Source of the DNA: JAVSMW01 sp032027005
GTDB lineage: Bacteria > Bacillota > Thermincolia > Thermincolales > UBA2595
Assembly: GCA_032027005.1 (NCBI GenBank)
Contig: JAVSMW010000001.1
Coordinates: 124,001 to 188,000 of the forward strand
Direction of reading: 5' to 3'
DNA: 64,000 nucleotides
The position numbers and the translations under genes are program-made. The stretch's first letter is position 1. Each line of letters begins with the position of its first letter. The notes under the pieces were generated by a model that was given only the letters and a program-made list of their open reading frames with translations, had not been told where the DNA came from and searched no databases. This document shows positions 50,877-61,271 of this stretch, in pieces.

Positions 50877-51975
50877 CTTCCTCAATCATCTCTAATAACT
50901 GGCCAAGAGCCCCAGGTTTGCCAAGCTTGCGTGAAGACTCGCCCATTGCTGCCAACCTATCTGAGTTCTGATACAACCCCCTCACTGTTTCCCAAAGCTT
51001 TGGCCCAGTGAGGTCCCGGTCCAGAATCATCAGAGCAGCCCCGTTTTTAACCAGGGCTTGGGCATTATGTTCCTGGTGATTATCCGAAGCAAAAGGGTAG
51101 GGAATCAAAATCGCAGGTAATCCCCTAAGCGTGATCTCCGCAATGGTTGTAGCACCTGCCCGGCAAATCACCAGATCAGCGGCTGCCAGTGCTTCATCAA
51201 TGTTATATAAGTATGGTTCGACGATAATATTCCCATTATTAACCAGATCTATTCCGGCTGTTTTGAGGTCGGTCACAGTCTCATCAAACCCCGTTCGGCC
51301 TGTCATATGGATTATTTGGATGTCCGGCCGGTTAGCAGCATCTGAAATTACTTTAATCATCGCTTTATTGATACTGCGGGCACCCCTGCTGCCCCCAACT
51401 GTTAAAACAGTAAATTTGTCCACGTCAAGGCCAAGGGAGTGAATCGCCTTTTCCCGTTCCGCAGCCTGTATTTCCGGCCTTACCGGCAGACCTGTGAGCA
51501 CAACATCTGTTTTGTTCGGAAAATATTTCCGGGATTCGGGAAAGGTAACCGCAACCTTTTTGACTGTTCTGGCCAACAATCTATTGGTGATACCGGGATA
51601 GGCGTTCTGTTCATGGATGAGAGCAGGAATTCCGAGGATACTTGCGCTTAAGACAACTGGACCGCATACATAGCCGCCGGTTCCAACAACAACTGAGGGT
51701 TTAAAGTCCCTGATGATCTGCCAGGCTTCAAAACAGCCTTTAGATGTCTTCAGCAAAGTGGCCAAAGCCTTGACAGAAATCTTCCGGGTCAGGCCCTCAA
51801 CCGTAACCGTGCGGAATGAGAATCCAGCCCGTGGTACTATATCAGCTTCCATACCCTTGGCTGTCCCCACAAACAGGATCTCGGCCTCCGGATGCTTTTC
51901 TTTTATGCCCCGGGCAATAGCCAGCGCGGGATAAATATGCCCGCCGGTCCCCCCGCCGGTGAGTAGAACTCTCAT
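50857..51975 (-). CDS. murG: UDP-GlcNAc:undecaprenyl-pyrophosphoryl-MurNAc-pentapeptide transferase
   Basis: 372 residues. Makes lipid II at the inner membrane face. Seen: LLTGGGTGGHIYPALAIARG, GTGGYVCGPVVLSA, HEQNAYPGITNRLLA, VGGSRGARSIN and CRAGATTIAEI. The final residues (VNGNQ) and stop are encoded by the dispersed repeat, so the native C terminus was replaced. Confidence 0.96.
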   Translation of the reverse strand: MRVLLTGGGTGGHIYPALAIARGIKEKHPEAEILFVGTAKGMEADIVPRAGFSFRTVTVEGLTRKISVKALATLLKTSKGCFEAWQIIRDFKPSVVVGTGGYVCGPVVLSASILGIPALIHEQNAYPGITNRLLARTVKKVAVTFPESRKYFPNKTDVVLTGLPVRPEIQAAEREKAIHSLGLDVDKFTVLTVGGSRGARSINKAMIKVISDAANRPDIQIIHMTGRTGFDETVTDLKTAGIDLVNNGNIIVEPYLYNIDEALAAADLVICRAGATTIAEITLRGLPAILIPYPFASDNHQEHNAQALVKNGAALMILDRDLTGPKLWETVRGLYQNSDRLAAMGESSRKLGKPGALGQLLEMIEEAVNGNQ

Positions 51976-52494
51976 AAGATGATCTCCTTATAAAAGTAAT
52001 CAGTGAGTAGTGTTAACCCGGTTCGGATATTTCCACTTTACTTTACTCTGAGATTGTTATTAACAACTAAACTTTCCACGGATTAACGCTTAAAAACAAC
52101 AAAAAAGATGTTCCGGGTGAAAGGCTGAAAAGATGACGCAGAGATTAAAAAGAGTGAACCAACAGAGACGCAGAGAGAGGCTGATACAGGTTAATCCCTT
52201 ATACCCCTAGTTTTTCTTATTCATCACAAATTAAAAACTAAAAAAATACAAATGATTGCTTAATACAAAAGAAGTGATTCTTTAATCCAACCGTTTTTCT
52301 CTGCGCCTCTGTAAACTCTGCGTCTTCTTTTAAACTCCCGTGTCTTTCATCCGTGTTCATCTACGTTCATCCGCGGCTAATTTTTTATTATTCTTTCATT
52401 CCCTGATGAAGCAGCGCAAGCACCGTGGGGGCGATCCACTGATCTCTTCCAGTCACCACTCATCACTCATCACTACCCACTCTCCACTCCCCAC
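51976..52494. repeat. 519-base spacer filled with decayed dispersed repeats
   Basis: From left: agtaatcagtgagtagtg (51995); gacgcagagattaaaaagag and a following gagacgcagag (52131-52180); their inverted counterpart ctctgcgcctctgtaaactc (52296-52332); the ttcatccgcggctaa unit (52339-52380); and a run of cactcatcactacccactc (52453-52494). It splits murG from ftsW, which normally adjoin. No gene. Confidence 0.75.
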
Positions 52495-53598
52495 TCAGTG
52501 CGACGATATATACCTTGATATATTAAGAAGTATCCCCACCCCAGTCAGGGTAAAGACCAGGGATGAGCCGCCGAAGCTGATTAAGGGCAGGGGAATCCCG
52601 GTGATGGGCAGTGAGCCTGTGACTACCCCGATATTGATGATAGCCTGAATGGCGATCATGCAAGTTACCCCGACTGCCAACAGGCTGGCAAAAGGGTCTT
52701 GGGAACTGAGGGAAATTTTAAACCCCCGCCAAACAAAAATCAGAAACAAAAGCAAGACCATGGCACCGCCAAAGAACCCCAACTCCTCACCCAGGACAGC
52801 GAAAATAAAATCAGTATGCTGTTCCGGCAGGTAGAAAAACTTCTGGTGGCTCTGTCCCAGGCCAGCCCCAAATAATCCTCCCGAACCAAGGGCATAAAGG
52901 GATTGAATGATATGAAACCCGGTGCCCTGGGGGTCTTTCCAGGGATCTAAAAAAGCCAGGAACCTGCTCATCCGATAGGGTTCCAGAATAATCGCCATGA
53001 CCACTGCAGCCAGGCCGGCTACTGCCAGGTAAAACATATGCTTGCCTTTGGCTCCTGCAGCAAAAAGCATAATATACACCGTCCCGGCGGCAGAAACTGC
53101 TGTACCCAGATCGGGCTGCAGCAGAATCAAGCCACATGCCAGGATCAGGACCGCCAAAAAGGGCAGCATACCTTTGACAAAGTAGCGCAGGCGGTCCTTG
53201 TATTTACTCAGTCCATAGGACATAAAAATTACCAGGGCAATTTTGATGACCTCTGAAGGCTGTATTCTCAGCGGACCAGCCCCCAGCCACCGCTGAGCCC
53301 CTTTGACATTTGTCCCGACACCGGGGAGCAGCACGATTATGAGAAGCAGGAAAGCCACGCCGAGGAATGGAACTGCCCATTTTTTGTATTTCCAGTAATC
53401 GATCTTCATCACGGAAACCATTGCGGTTATGCCCAAAAGGGCCCAAAGCAGCTGTTTTTTTAGGTAATAAAAAGTGTCGTCCAGTCTTTCATATGCTGTA
53501 ACCTGACTGGCACTATAAACCATAATAATCCCAATACTCAATAATAATATGGTAGCCGCGAAAAGCATAACATCAGGTGACTTTTTCCGAGGAAACAA
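52495..53598 (-). CDS. ftsW: FtsW/SpoVE-type lipid II polymerase (SEDS)
   Basis: 367 residues, ten predicted membrane helices. Peptidoglycan glycosyltransferase of cell division or, as SpoVE, of spore cortex. Seen: KKQLLWALLGI, GAQRWLGAGPLRIQPSEVIKI, DLGTAV, QSHQKFFYLPEQHTDFIFAVLGEE and PLISFGGSSLV. TTG start with GGAGG eight bases upstream. The stop codon lies at the edge of a dispersed repeat. Confidence 0.94.
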   Translation of the reverse strand: MFPRKKSPDVMLFAATILLLSIGIIMVYSASQVTAYERLDDTFYYLKKQLLWALLGITAMVSVMKIDYWKYKKWAVPFLGVAFLLLIIVLLPGVGTNVKGAQRWLGAGPLRIQPSEVIKIALVIFMSYGLSKYKDRLRYFVKGMLPFLAVLILACGLILLQPDLGTAVSAAGTVYIMLFAAGAKGKHMFYLAVAGLAAVVMAIILEPYRMSRFLAFLDPWKDPQGTGFHIIQSLYALGSGGLFGAGLGQSHQKFFYLPEQHTDFIFAVLGEELGFFGGAMVLLLFLIFVWRGFKISLSSQDPFASLLAVGVTCMIAIQAIINIGVVTGSLPITGIPLPLISFGGSSLVFTLTGVGILLNISRYISSH

Positions 53599-53603
53599 AA
53601 AGA

Positions 53604-54986
53604 CTACCTCCTTAAGCTGGAAACAACTTCCTTAAAGCGTTCTCCTCTTTCCTCGAAGTTTTTAAACATATCCCAGCTGGCACAGGCAGGTGATAAAAGT
53701 ACAATTTGGCCGGCCTCGGACTTCTCTGCAGCGATCCTGACCGCTTCATCGAAATCCTCTGCCTCATAGATGGCAGTAAAACCGGTTTTGCTCACGGCTT
53801 CTCTGATCTCTGCCTTACACTCACCTAAAACGACCAGAGTACGTACTTTGTCCTTCACCTTGCGGGCAAATTCACTGAAATCACTGCCTTTGTTCCGCCC
53901 GCCTGCTAAAAGTACAATAGGTTCATCATAAGCTTCGAGGGCTTTTATCGAGGCATCGGGGTTAGTTCCTTTGGAATCATTGATAAACTTGACTCCGTCA
54001 ATTTCAGCAACTAACTCGAGCCTATGGGCCACTCCCCGAAAATTACGCAGAGTCCTGCCAATTACCTCAGCCGGAACTCCCATTACTGCGGCAGCGGCAG
54101 CTGCTGCCAGCGCGTTCTCCAGGTTATGGGCACCTTTGATGAAAACATCCTTGGTACTACATACCTGAGAGGCTGTCGCACCAAGTTTAAGGATAATATT
54201 TCCATTCTCGACAAATATTCCTTCTTCTAACTTATGCTGACGGCTGAAAAATATAACTTTTCCCGGTGTTTTTGTCCTCAGGGCGGCAACCCCCGGATCA
54301 TCATAATTTAAAATGGTATAATCACCGGAGTCCTGGTTTTCAAAAATCCTGGCTTTGGCGGCAATGTAATTTTCCATTGTCCCATGCCTGTCCAGGTGGT
54401 CGGGAGTAAAATTTAAGAGAAGACTTACCTTTGGTTTAAAACTTTGAATACATTCCAACTGGAAGCTGGAAACTTCAGCTACTATTACATCCTCCGGCCC
54501 GTACCGGCCAACTTCCAGAACCAGGGGAAGTCCAATATTTCCTCCAACACAGGTACTAATTCCGGCATTTTTAAAAATTTCCCCAATCAGAGTAGTGGTT
54601 GTCGTTTTGCCATTAGTCCCGGTAATGGCAACAATCGGCGACCGGGCATACCAATAGGCCAATTCCAGTTCACTTAATACGGGCAGGCCCAGTTCGTAGG
54701 CCCGCTGAATCGGTGGAATAGTCAGCGGAACCCCGGGGCTGACGACCAGAAAATCGTATGCTCCGGGAGTAATTTCTGGCTGCCGGCCCGCAATTATTTC
54801 CACCGACCCGGCAGGAATTTCCTGCAAAGTGCCGGCAAGTTCCGCCAGACTTTTAGTATCTGTTAACACTACCCGGCTTCCCTGCTCCAGCAGAAATTTA
54901 GCCACAGCTATCCCACTCCGGGCAATGCCGACTACAAGGACATTTTTATCTTTAACATTCAGGTATTTTGGTTTATCCTCTGCCAA
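53604..54986 (-). CDS. murD: UDP-N-acetylmuramoyl-L-alanine--D-glutamate ligase
   Basis: 460 residues. VLVVGIARSGIAVAKFLLEQG, ATP site ITGTNGKTTTTTLIG near 118, LNFTPDHLDRHG, INDSKGTNPDA and LLAGGRNKG. Adds D-Glu. TTG start. Five bases separate its stop from ftsW. Confidence 0.96.
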   Translation of the reverse strand: MAEDKPKYLNVKDKNVLVVGIARSGIAVAKFLLEQGSRVVLTDTKSLAELAGTLQEIPAGSVEIIAGRQPEITPGAYDFLVVSPGVPLTIPPIQRAYELGLPVLSELELAYWYARSPIVAITGTNGKTTTTTLIGEIFKNAGISTCVGGNIGLPLVLEVGRYGPEDVIVAEVSSFQLECIQSFKPKVSLLLNFTPDHLDRHGTMENYIAAKARIFENQDSGDYTILNYDDPGVAALRTKTPGKVIFFSRQHKLEEGIFVENGNIILKLGATASQVCSTKDVFIKGAHNLENALAAAAAAAVMGVPAEVIGRTLRNFRGVAHRLELVAEIDGVKFINDSKGTNPDASIKALEAYDEPIVLLAGGRNKGSDFSEFARKVKDKVRTLVVLGECKAEIREAVSKTGFTAIYEAEDFDEAVRIAAEKSEAGQIVLLSPACASWDMFKNFEERGERFKEVVSSLRR

Positions 54987-55055
54987 CTCGGAATCCCTAC
55001 CTTCATCAAATAATCACCGCAGAATCATACATATTATTTCCACTTCTGTCAGAAC

Positions 55056-56027
55056 TTAACCAGCTTTTGGCAGTCCCAGTATGCCCACAATGGCCCCAAT
55101 CAGACAGACCAGCCAAAAGACCCGGACTACCTTCTGTTCGGACCACCCGGCCAGTTCAAAGTGGTGATGGAGCGGACTCATTTTAAAAACCCTTTTCCCA
55201 GTCAGCTTAAAAGACAGCACCTGAATGATTACCGACATGGTTTCCACCACATAAATCATGCCAATGAAGGGCAGCAGTAATTCAGTTCTGGTGATTAGGG
55301 CCAGGGAAGCCAAGGCTCCTCCCAGAGCCAGGGAACCGGTATCTCCCATAAACACCCTGGCCGGGTGGACATTGAATTTCAGAAATCCCAGGCACCCGCC
55401 GGCCAAAGCAGCAGCCGGAATAGCCACATCTCTGGCGGGATCATGTAATATCAAGGCAATACATACAAAAGCGATTGCAGATACAGCCATACACCCGGCA
55501 GCCAATCCATCCAAACCATCAGTAAGATTTACCGCATTGGTTGTCCCTACAATAACTAAGGTGGAAAACAGCAGGTAAAGGAAAGGTCCCAAAGCCATCC
55601 TGAATCCGGTAAAAGGCACAATCAGATCAGTTCCGCGGTCCAATACAAATACCGCAATCACCGATGCCACTATCGCCACCCCAAACTGGCCGCCCAGTTT
55701 TTCACGGGCCCTGAGCCCCAGGGGACGTTTTACAACTACTTTTATATAATCATCTATAAAACCGATCAGGCCAAATGCCAGAGTCGTCCCTAACACCAGT
55801 AAAACCGGTCCGCTGCCGGAATCTATAACGAGGGTGCCTACTGTTAATCCGGCCAGGAACATCAGTCCACCCATGGTCGGGGTCCCGGCCTTCTTCAAAT
55901 GCCTTTGTGGGCCGTCTGTCCGGATATACTGACCAAACTTCAGCTTATATAGTGTAGGAATTAGGACAGGTCCAATTGCGACAGACACCAGAAAGGCAAT
56001 ACCCAAGCTGTATAAAACTTCCTTCAA
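55056..56027 (-). CDS. mraY: phospho-MurNAc-pentapeptide transferase
   Basis: 323 residues, about ten membrane helices. Forms lipid I. Seen: KKAGTPTMGGLMFL, FGLIGFIDDYIKV with the Asp pair, NLTDGLDGLA, FMGDTGSLALGG and SPLHHHFEL. TTG start with GGGGGAG upstream. Confidence 0.96.
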   Translation of the reverse strand: MKEVLYSLGIAFLVSVAIGPVLIPTLYKLKFGQYIRTDGPQRHLKKAGTPTMGGLMFLAGLTVGTLVIDSGSGPVLLVLGTTLAFGLIGFIDDYIKVVVKRPLGLRAREKLGGQFGVAIVASVIAVFVLDRGTDLIVPFTGFRMALGPFLYLLFSTLVIVGTTNAVNLTDGLDGLAAGCMAVSAIAFVCIALILHDPARDVAIPAAALAGGCLGFLKFNVHPARVFMGDTGSLALGGALASLALITRTELLLPFIGMIYVVETMSVIIQVLSFKLTGKRVFKMSPLHHHFELAGWSEQKVVRVFWLVCLIGAIVGILGLPKAG

Positions 56028-56066
56028 CTGATTCTCCCCCTAGACAACGCATGTCAGCTGTAATGT

Positions 56067-57446
56067 TTAACCCCTGCTGGCCAGATACTCCACTATCTCT
56101 TCGAGTTTCACACCCCGCGACCCCTTGACCAGGACCACATCACCTGGTGTGATTATCTTGGCCAGGTATTTTTTTACCTCCGCATTTGTGCTCAGGCTTA
56201 TGACCTCAACAGGCGGTTCGTCGGCCAGGGTAGCCCCAAAGGCAATCTCAACAGCAAGTTTACCTACTGTGATGAGCACATCCACCTTAATTTCGGCGGC
56301 AGCAGCCCCAACTTCCTGATGTCCTTCCACGGTCCGTCTGCCTAGTTCGTACATATCACCCAATATGGCAACCTTACGGCGATCCCGGCCCAAATCGGCC
56401 AAAATTTGCAAAGCTGCTTTAGCTGAGGCCGGATTGGCATTATATGAGTCATTGATCACCGTAAGGCCATTTTTCTCGATAATCTCCAATCTCATAGAAG
56501 TCAGGCCGGTTTCCTCCAGCCCCTTTTTGATCTGGTTTAGGGTCATACCCGCTTTTAGGCCCACTCCGACGGCAGCCATCGAGTTCGGCACATTGTGCCT
56601 ACCGGGCATAGGTAAGTTAATTTCTATGCTCCCAGCCGGTGTAATGGCTGTATAACTTGCTTTTCCTGAATTGACTGTGATGTTTGCGGCCCTAATATCA
56701 GAATCTTCACCGGTACCGTAATAAATCACCGCACCCCGGCAGCGTTTGGCCTGCCGCCTGACTTCCGGGTCATCACCATTTAAAACCGCAAAACCCAGAG
56801 GGTCAATATGTTCCAGAATTTCGCCTTTAGCCTTGGCAATATTAGCCACAGTCCTAAGCCTCTCCAGATGGGTCTCCCCTATATTGGTAATCACTGCCCC
56901 ATTAGGCAGAGCCAGGCCGGCCAGTAAATCTATTTCCCCCAGCCCTCGCATGCCCATTTCCAAAACAGCAGCCCCGTAAGAGTCATCCAACTGCAGCATT
57001 GTCAGGGGAAGGCCAATGTGATTATTAAAATTTCCTTCTGTTTTCAGGGTAGGACATTTTTGTGACAGCACGGAAAAAATCATGTCTTTAGTGGTTGTTT
57101 TACCATTGCTGCCGGTTACTCCTATGACCAAACCGGCAAAATTCCTGCGATTATGACGGGCCAGTTCCTGTAAAGCGACCAGGGTATCCCTGACCAGAAG
57201 GACCGGTCCCGGCCATGACTCCACATCCACCCGGCGGCTGACAATCAATCCCGCCGCTTCCCCGGCAATAGCCTGCCCTACAAATTCGTGGGCGTCAAAA
57301 CGTTCCCCAACCAGGGCCACAAACAAATCCCCGGCCTTGATCCGCCGGGTATCTGTCGATACCCTGGTAAAAACCGTGGCGGGATCTCCCTGGATCAGTT
57401 CACCGGAAACAGCAGCAGCAATTTCACCTGCTGTAAACTTTTTCAT
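56067..57446 (-). CDS. murF: UDP-MurNAc-tripeptide--D-alanyl-D-alanine ligase
   Basis: 459 residues. FTAGEIAAAVSGELI, ATP site VTGSNGKTTTKDMI near 112, NNHIGLPLTML, MGMRGLGEI and INDSYNANPAS are MurF signatures. Completes the pentapeptide. GAGGTG before the ATG. Confidence 0.96.
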   Translation of the reverse strand: MKKFTAGEIAAAVSGELIQGDPATVFTRVSTDTRRIKAGDLFVALVGERFDAHEFVGQAIAGEAAGLIVSRRVDVESWPGPVLLVRDTLVALQELARHNRRNFAGLVIGVTGSNGKTTTKDMIFSVLSQKCPTLKTEGNFNNHIGLPLTMLQLDDSYGAAVLEMGMRGLGEIDLLAGLALPNGAVITNIGETHLERLRTVANIAKAKGEILEHIDPLGFAVLNGDDPEVRRQAKRCRGAVIYYGTGEDSDIRAANITVNSGKASYTAITPAGSIEINLPMPGRHNVPNSMAAVGVGLKAGMTLNQIKKGLEETGLTSMRLEIIEKNGLTVINDSYNANPASAKAALQILADLGRDRRKVAILGDMYELGRRTVEGHQEVGAAAAEIKVDVLITVGKLAVEIAFGATLADEPPVEVISLSTNAEVKKYLAKIITPGDVVLVKGSRGVKLEEIVEYLASRG

Positions 57447-57455
57447 TGATTCACC

Positions 57456-58949
57456 TCAAGTAATTTGTTTTAAGACTTTACGGGCTTCTTCGCCGTCGTC
57501 AAAGTGCAGCACCTGATCTTTTACTATCTGGTATGTTTCATGGCCTTTGCCGGCAATGAGGACAACATCACCGGGCCGGGCCATGTGGATGGCGTAAGTG
57601 ATGGCTTCCCGGCGGTCAGGAATGACCGAATATTTGCTGCGGTCTGCTGCCCGCCTGACCCCGGTTTCCACTTCAGACAAAATCATTAGTGGATCTTCAG
57701 TGCGCGGATTATCAGAGGTCAGGACAGAATAATCGCTCAGCCTGGCCGCAATTTCTCCCATAATCGGTCTTTTGGTGCGGTCCCTGTCGCCGCCGCAGCC
57801 AAATAAAGTAATAATTCTGCCCCTGGCAAATTCCCTGGCCGCTTTAATAATGTTCTCCAACCCGTCAGGTGTATGGGCATAATCAACAAAGACCGTAAAC
57901 GGCTGCCCCTCATCCACCTTTTCCAGCCGTCCGGGTACACCGTGGACGGATTCGAGGGCTGTTTTAATATCCTGTAAATCAAGGCCGTTCACAAACCCGA
58001 CAGATACGGCAGCCAGGGCATTATAAACATTAAAGAGGCCGGTCAGATGAAGCTGCAAAGTTATCTCGCCCACAGAAGTCGACACATCAAAAATCACCCC
58101 ATCAGCCTTCAGGTCAATGTGAGAGGCCCGAATGTCACAATTTTGTTTAACCCCATATGTAACAACCTCACCGGCAACAGCCTGCAATATTTCTCGGGCG
58201 CGAGGGTCATCTATGTTGACGATCCCGTGCTTTTTATGTTTTTTGCCCTCTTTGCCATTTTCCCCGCAGAGACCACTGAACAATTTCTTTTTTGCTGCCA
58301 GATAATTTTCCATGTTCACATGGAAATCCAGGTGGTCCTGGGTGATATTGGTGAAAACAGCAGTATCATATTCAACTCCGGCAACCCTGTCAAGGTCCAG
58401 GGCATGTGAAGAAACTTCCATGACAACATGACTCACTTGAATCTCGACCATTTCCTTAAGCAAGAGCTGCAGGTCCAGGGACTCGGGAGTGGTATTGGTA
58501 ACAGGCAAGACTTTATCACCTATTTTATTCATTATGGTTCCAATAAGTCCCGTTTTGAAACCCGCTTCCCTGAATATTTGTTCTATCAGGAAGGCTGTTG
58601 TTGTCTTGCCGTTAGTTCCTGTAACGCCAACCATGTTGAGTTTCCGGGCGGGAAAACCGGCGAAAGCCGCCCCCATCAGGGCCAGGGCCTTACGGCTGTC
58701 CCGGACCAGGATTAGAGGTACCCCCTCAGGAACCTCCACAGCCTTTTGAGCCACAACGGCAGCGGCCCCCTTTGCAAGGGCGGGCTTTACATAGTTATGC
58801 CCATCTGTCCGGTAACCCTCCACACAAACAAAAACATCCCCGGGCTGCACCTTCCTGGAGTCGTAACTTATCCCCGAAACACCGGAGGCTAAATTCCCTC
58901 TAGTCTTTATTAAGTCTATCTCACGAAATAAATCACCAAGGTTTGTCAT
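57456..58949 (-). CDS. murE: UDP-MurNAc-L-alanyl-D-glutamate--2,6-diaminopimelate ligase
   Basis: 497 residues. GISYDSRKVQPGDVFVC, ATP site VTGTNGKTTTAFLI, FTNITQDHLDFH, and TSDNPRTEDP: the DNPR motif marks enzymes using meso-diaminopimelate. GGAGGTG seven bases before the ATG at 58949 favours it over an in-frame start 13 codons earlier. Confidence 0.96.
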   Translation of the reverse strand: MTNLGDLFREIDLIKTRGNLASGVSGISYDSRKVQPGDVFVCVEGYRTDGHNYVKPALAKGAAAVVAQKAVEVPEGVPLILVRDSRKALALMGAAFAGFPARKLNMVGVTGTNGKTTTAFLIEQIFREAGFKTGLIGTIMNKIGDKVLPVTNTTPESLDLQLLLKEMVEIQVSHVVMEVSSHALDLDRVAGVEYDTAVFTNITQDHLDFHVNMENYLAAKKKLFSGLCGENGKEGKKHKKHGIVNIDDPRAREILQAVAGEVVTYGVKQNCDIRASHIDLKADGVIFDVSTSVGEITLQLHLTGLFNVYNALAAVSVGFVNGLDLQDIKTALESVHGVPGRLEKVDEGQPFTVFVDYAHTPDGLENIIKAAREFARGRIITLFGCGGDRDRTKRPIMGEIAARLSDYSVLTSDNPRTEDPLMILSEVETGVRRAADRSKYSVIPDRREAITYAIHMARPGDVVLIAGKGHETYQIVKDQVLHFDDGEEARKVLKQIT

Positions 58950-59071
58950 AGGCACCTCCAATTTGATAATATTACCTATTATTGGCACCAGAAGACCAAT
59001 TTATCCAAAAATATGCAAAACACATAGAGTTGGAAGCAAGATGTTCCTATCCCGCTTCCAACCCTAAAGTC

Positions 59072-61207
59072 TTACGGAGATGGTTCAGAAACCGGCGGCG
59101 CAAAAATCACGGTAACATTTGAACCTGCCTTAACCTTAGTCCCCGGTAAAATTTTTTGTTCTATGGCCACCCCGGTTCCCTGCGGGTCAAACTGTAAACC
59201 CAGCTTACCGAGAAGCTGCCCGGCCTCCCTCATGGTCATGCCGGTAAGGTCCGGCACCGTCACCTGCTGGTCGGTGGAGATTCCTTCCCCCGGTTTCCCC
59301 AGGTATATAATGACCTGGGTCCCTATTGGGAATTTGGCTCCACCTTGCGGCTGCTGTTTAATTACCCAGGAGCCTTCACCTTCAACCCGAGTTTGCAATC
59401 CAGCCACCCGCAAAATCCTTTGAGCATCTTCGAAGGAAGTGTTCACAACATCGGGAACCATTACTTCCTGCTGGGCAGCCTTGTTTTGGATTTCCTCAGC
59501 ACTCAGCTCAGGAGTGACACCCAAATATCGCAGGATGTCTCTGCCCAGGTTGCCAAATACCGGTGCAGCAATCTGGCCGCCCATATAGTTTCCCCCCTGA
59601 GGTTCGTCAATCACAACCAGGGCGGTAATCCGCGGATCTTCAGCAGGCGCAAACCCGGCAAAAGAAGCGATGTATTTGCCCTGAGCATAACCGCCGACCC
59701 CAGCCTTTTGAGCCGTTCCGGTTTTACCTGCAGCCCTGTAGCCTTCAATATATCCTTTACTACCGGTTCCGTGGCTGACGACCCCTTCCAGAATACCGGC
59801 CAACTGGCGGGCAGTTGACTTGGAAATGATTTGTCGCACAGGCTGTGGTGTAAATGGTTTGACCACTGTACCTTTATAGTCCTTGATTTCTTTCACAATT
59901 TGAGGCTGCATGAGCATTCCGCCGTTTGCCACAGCCGAAGCAGCCGTGATTAACTGAATGGGAGTTACTGAAATGGACTGTCCTATAGAGATGGTAGCAA
60001 TATTGATGGGAATTAATTTGTTTTCCGGAATAACTATGCCTGAAGCTTCCCCGGTCAGGCCAATGCCCGTCTTTTGACCAAACCCAAAGGCCTTGATATA
60101 TTTATAAAACCGTTGATTGCCCAAGTCTAAGCCTACCTTGACAAAACCGGGGTTACAGGAATTTTCCACTACCTCACGAAAAGTTTCGTCACCGTGACTC
60201 CGGGGGTATCGCCAGCATTTTACCCGCCGGTCACCTACTACAATATATCCAGGGTCGTAAAAATGGGTATCAGGTGTCACCACACCTTCTTCCAGCCCCG
60301 CCGAGGAAGTAATGATTTTAAAAGTGGAACCAGGTTCATAGTTTAACTGAATCGCATTGTTCCGGCGGTTTTCCACCGGCGAATCATTATATTTGCCGGG
60401 ATCAAAATCAGGCCTGCTGCCCATACCCAAAATTTCCCCGGTTTTGGGATCCATCACAATTATAACAGCATTTTTGGGATTATACTGTTCTACAATACTG
60501 TTAAGTTCTCTTTCTACAAAATACTGAACCGTCTGGTCTATGGTTAGCGAAACACTGCTGCCAGGGATGGGTGGTTCGTACCCGTGCAGGGCTTGCGGTA
60601 TATCCCGGCCTTTCGCATCTTTTTCGGTAATAATCCGGCCTGGAACCCCCTGCAGGTCTTTGTTTAGTTTAGCCTCCAAACCTTCCAGGCCAATATTGTC
60701 AGTACCCACAAACCCTAAAATATGTGAGGCAAAGGCACCTTTGGGATATGACCGCTGGCTTTCTTCAATGATATCGATGCCGGGTAAATTCAACTTCTTG
60801 ATCTCAGCTATTTTACCCGGATCGTCCACTTTCCTTTTTATGTACTCGAAATTTGTGCTCTTGGTTATTCTTTTATAAACGTCATCATAATTAAGCCCGA
60901 GAATTTTGGACAGCTCTCTGGCTGTCTTTTCTTGTTCTCCGCCGCGTTTAACCTCCGGCGGGAAGGCACAAACAGAATTTGAGCTGATGCTCTCCACCAG
61001 CTCTACTCCGTTCCTATCATATATGGTGCCTCGTTTTGCCGGAACCGGTATATCATCCATCCGATTCGCTTCCGCTTTTAACCGCAGTTCATCACCCCTG
61101 ACAAACTGAATCCATGCCAACCTGCAAATAAGCAGAACCAGAATCAACCCCATAATCAGGAATAGCCTGGTTATCCGTTTTCTAATAACTATGTTAGTGA
61201 CGCTCAA
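59072..61207 (-). CDS. spoVD: stage V sporulation protein D / class B penicillin-binding protein with two PASTA domains
   Basis: 711 residues. N-terminal membrane helix (LFLIMGLILVLLICRLAWI), dimerisation domain (VPAKRGTIYDRNGVELV), transpeptidase with the catalytic Ser in EPGSTFKI, NSCNPGF and GKTGTAQ, and two C-terminal PASTA domains (VPDVVNTSFEDAQRIL and VPDLTGMTMREAGQLL). SpoVD builds spore cortex; similar proteins also act in division. It stands where the division PBP usually sits and no second PBP gene follows. TTG start after GAGGGG. Confidence 0.94.
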   Translation of the reverse strand: MSVTNIVIRKRITRLFLIMGLILVLLICRLAWIQFVRGDELRLKAEANRMDDIPVPAKRGTIYDRNGVELVESISSNSVCAFPPEVKRGGEQEKTARELSKILGLNYDDVYKRITKSTNFEYIKRKVDDPGKIAEIKKLNLPGIDIIEESQRSYPKGAFASHILGFVGTDNIGLEGLEAKLNKDLQGVPGRIITEKDAKGRDIPQALHGYEPPIPGSSVSLTIDQTVQYFVERELNSIVEQYNPKNAVIIVMDPKTGEILGMGSRPDFDPGKYNDSPVENRRNNAIQLNYEPGSTFKIITSSAGLEEGVVTPDTHFYDPGYIVVGDRRVKCWRYPRSHGDETFREVVENSCNPGFVKVGLDLGNQRFYKYIKAFGFGQKTGIGLTGEASGIVIPENKLIPINIATISIGQSISVTPIQLITAASAVANGGMLMQPQIVKEIKDYKGTVVKPFTPQPVRQIISKSTARQLAGILEGVVSHGTGSKGYIEGYRAAGKTGTAQKAGVGGYAQGKYIASFAGFAPAEDPRITALVVIDEPQGGNYMGGQIAAPVFGNLGRDILRYLGVTPELSAEEIQNKAAQQEVMVPDVVNTSFEDAQRILRVAGLQTRVEGEGSWVIKQQPQGGAKFPIGTQVIIYLGKPGEGISTDQQVTVPDLTGMTMREAGQLLGKLGLQFDPQGTGVAIEQKILPGTKVKAGSNVTVIFAPPVSEPSP

Positions 61208-61271
61208 TGTGAAGTCAACCCCTCTGTTTACCTAATGGCTGCTTCAACTCCGTCCGGTTCGTCCCTCCCGG

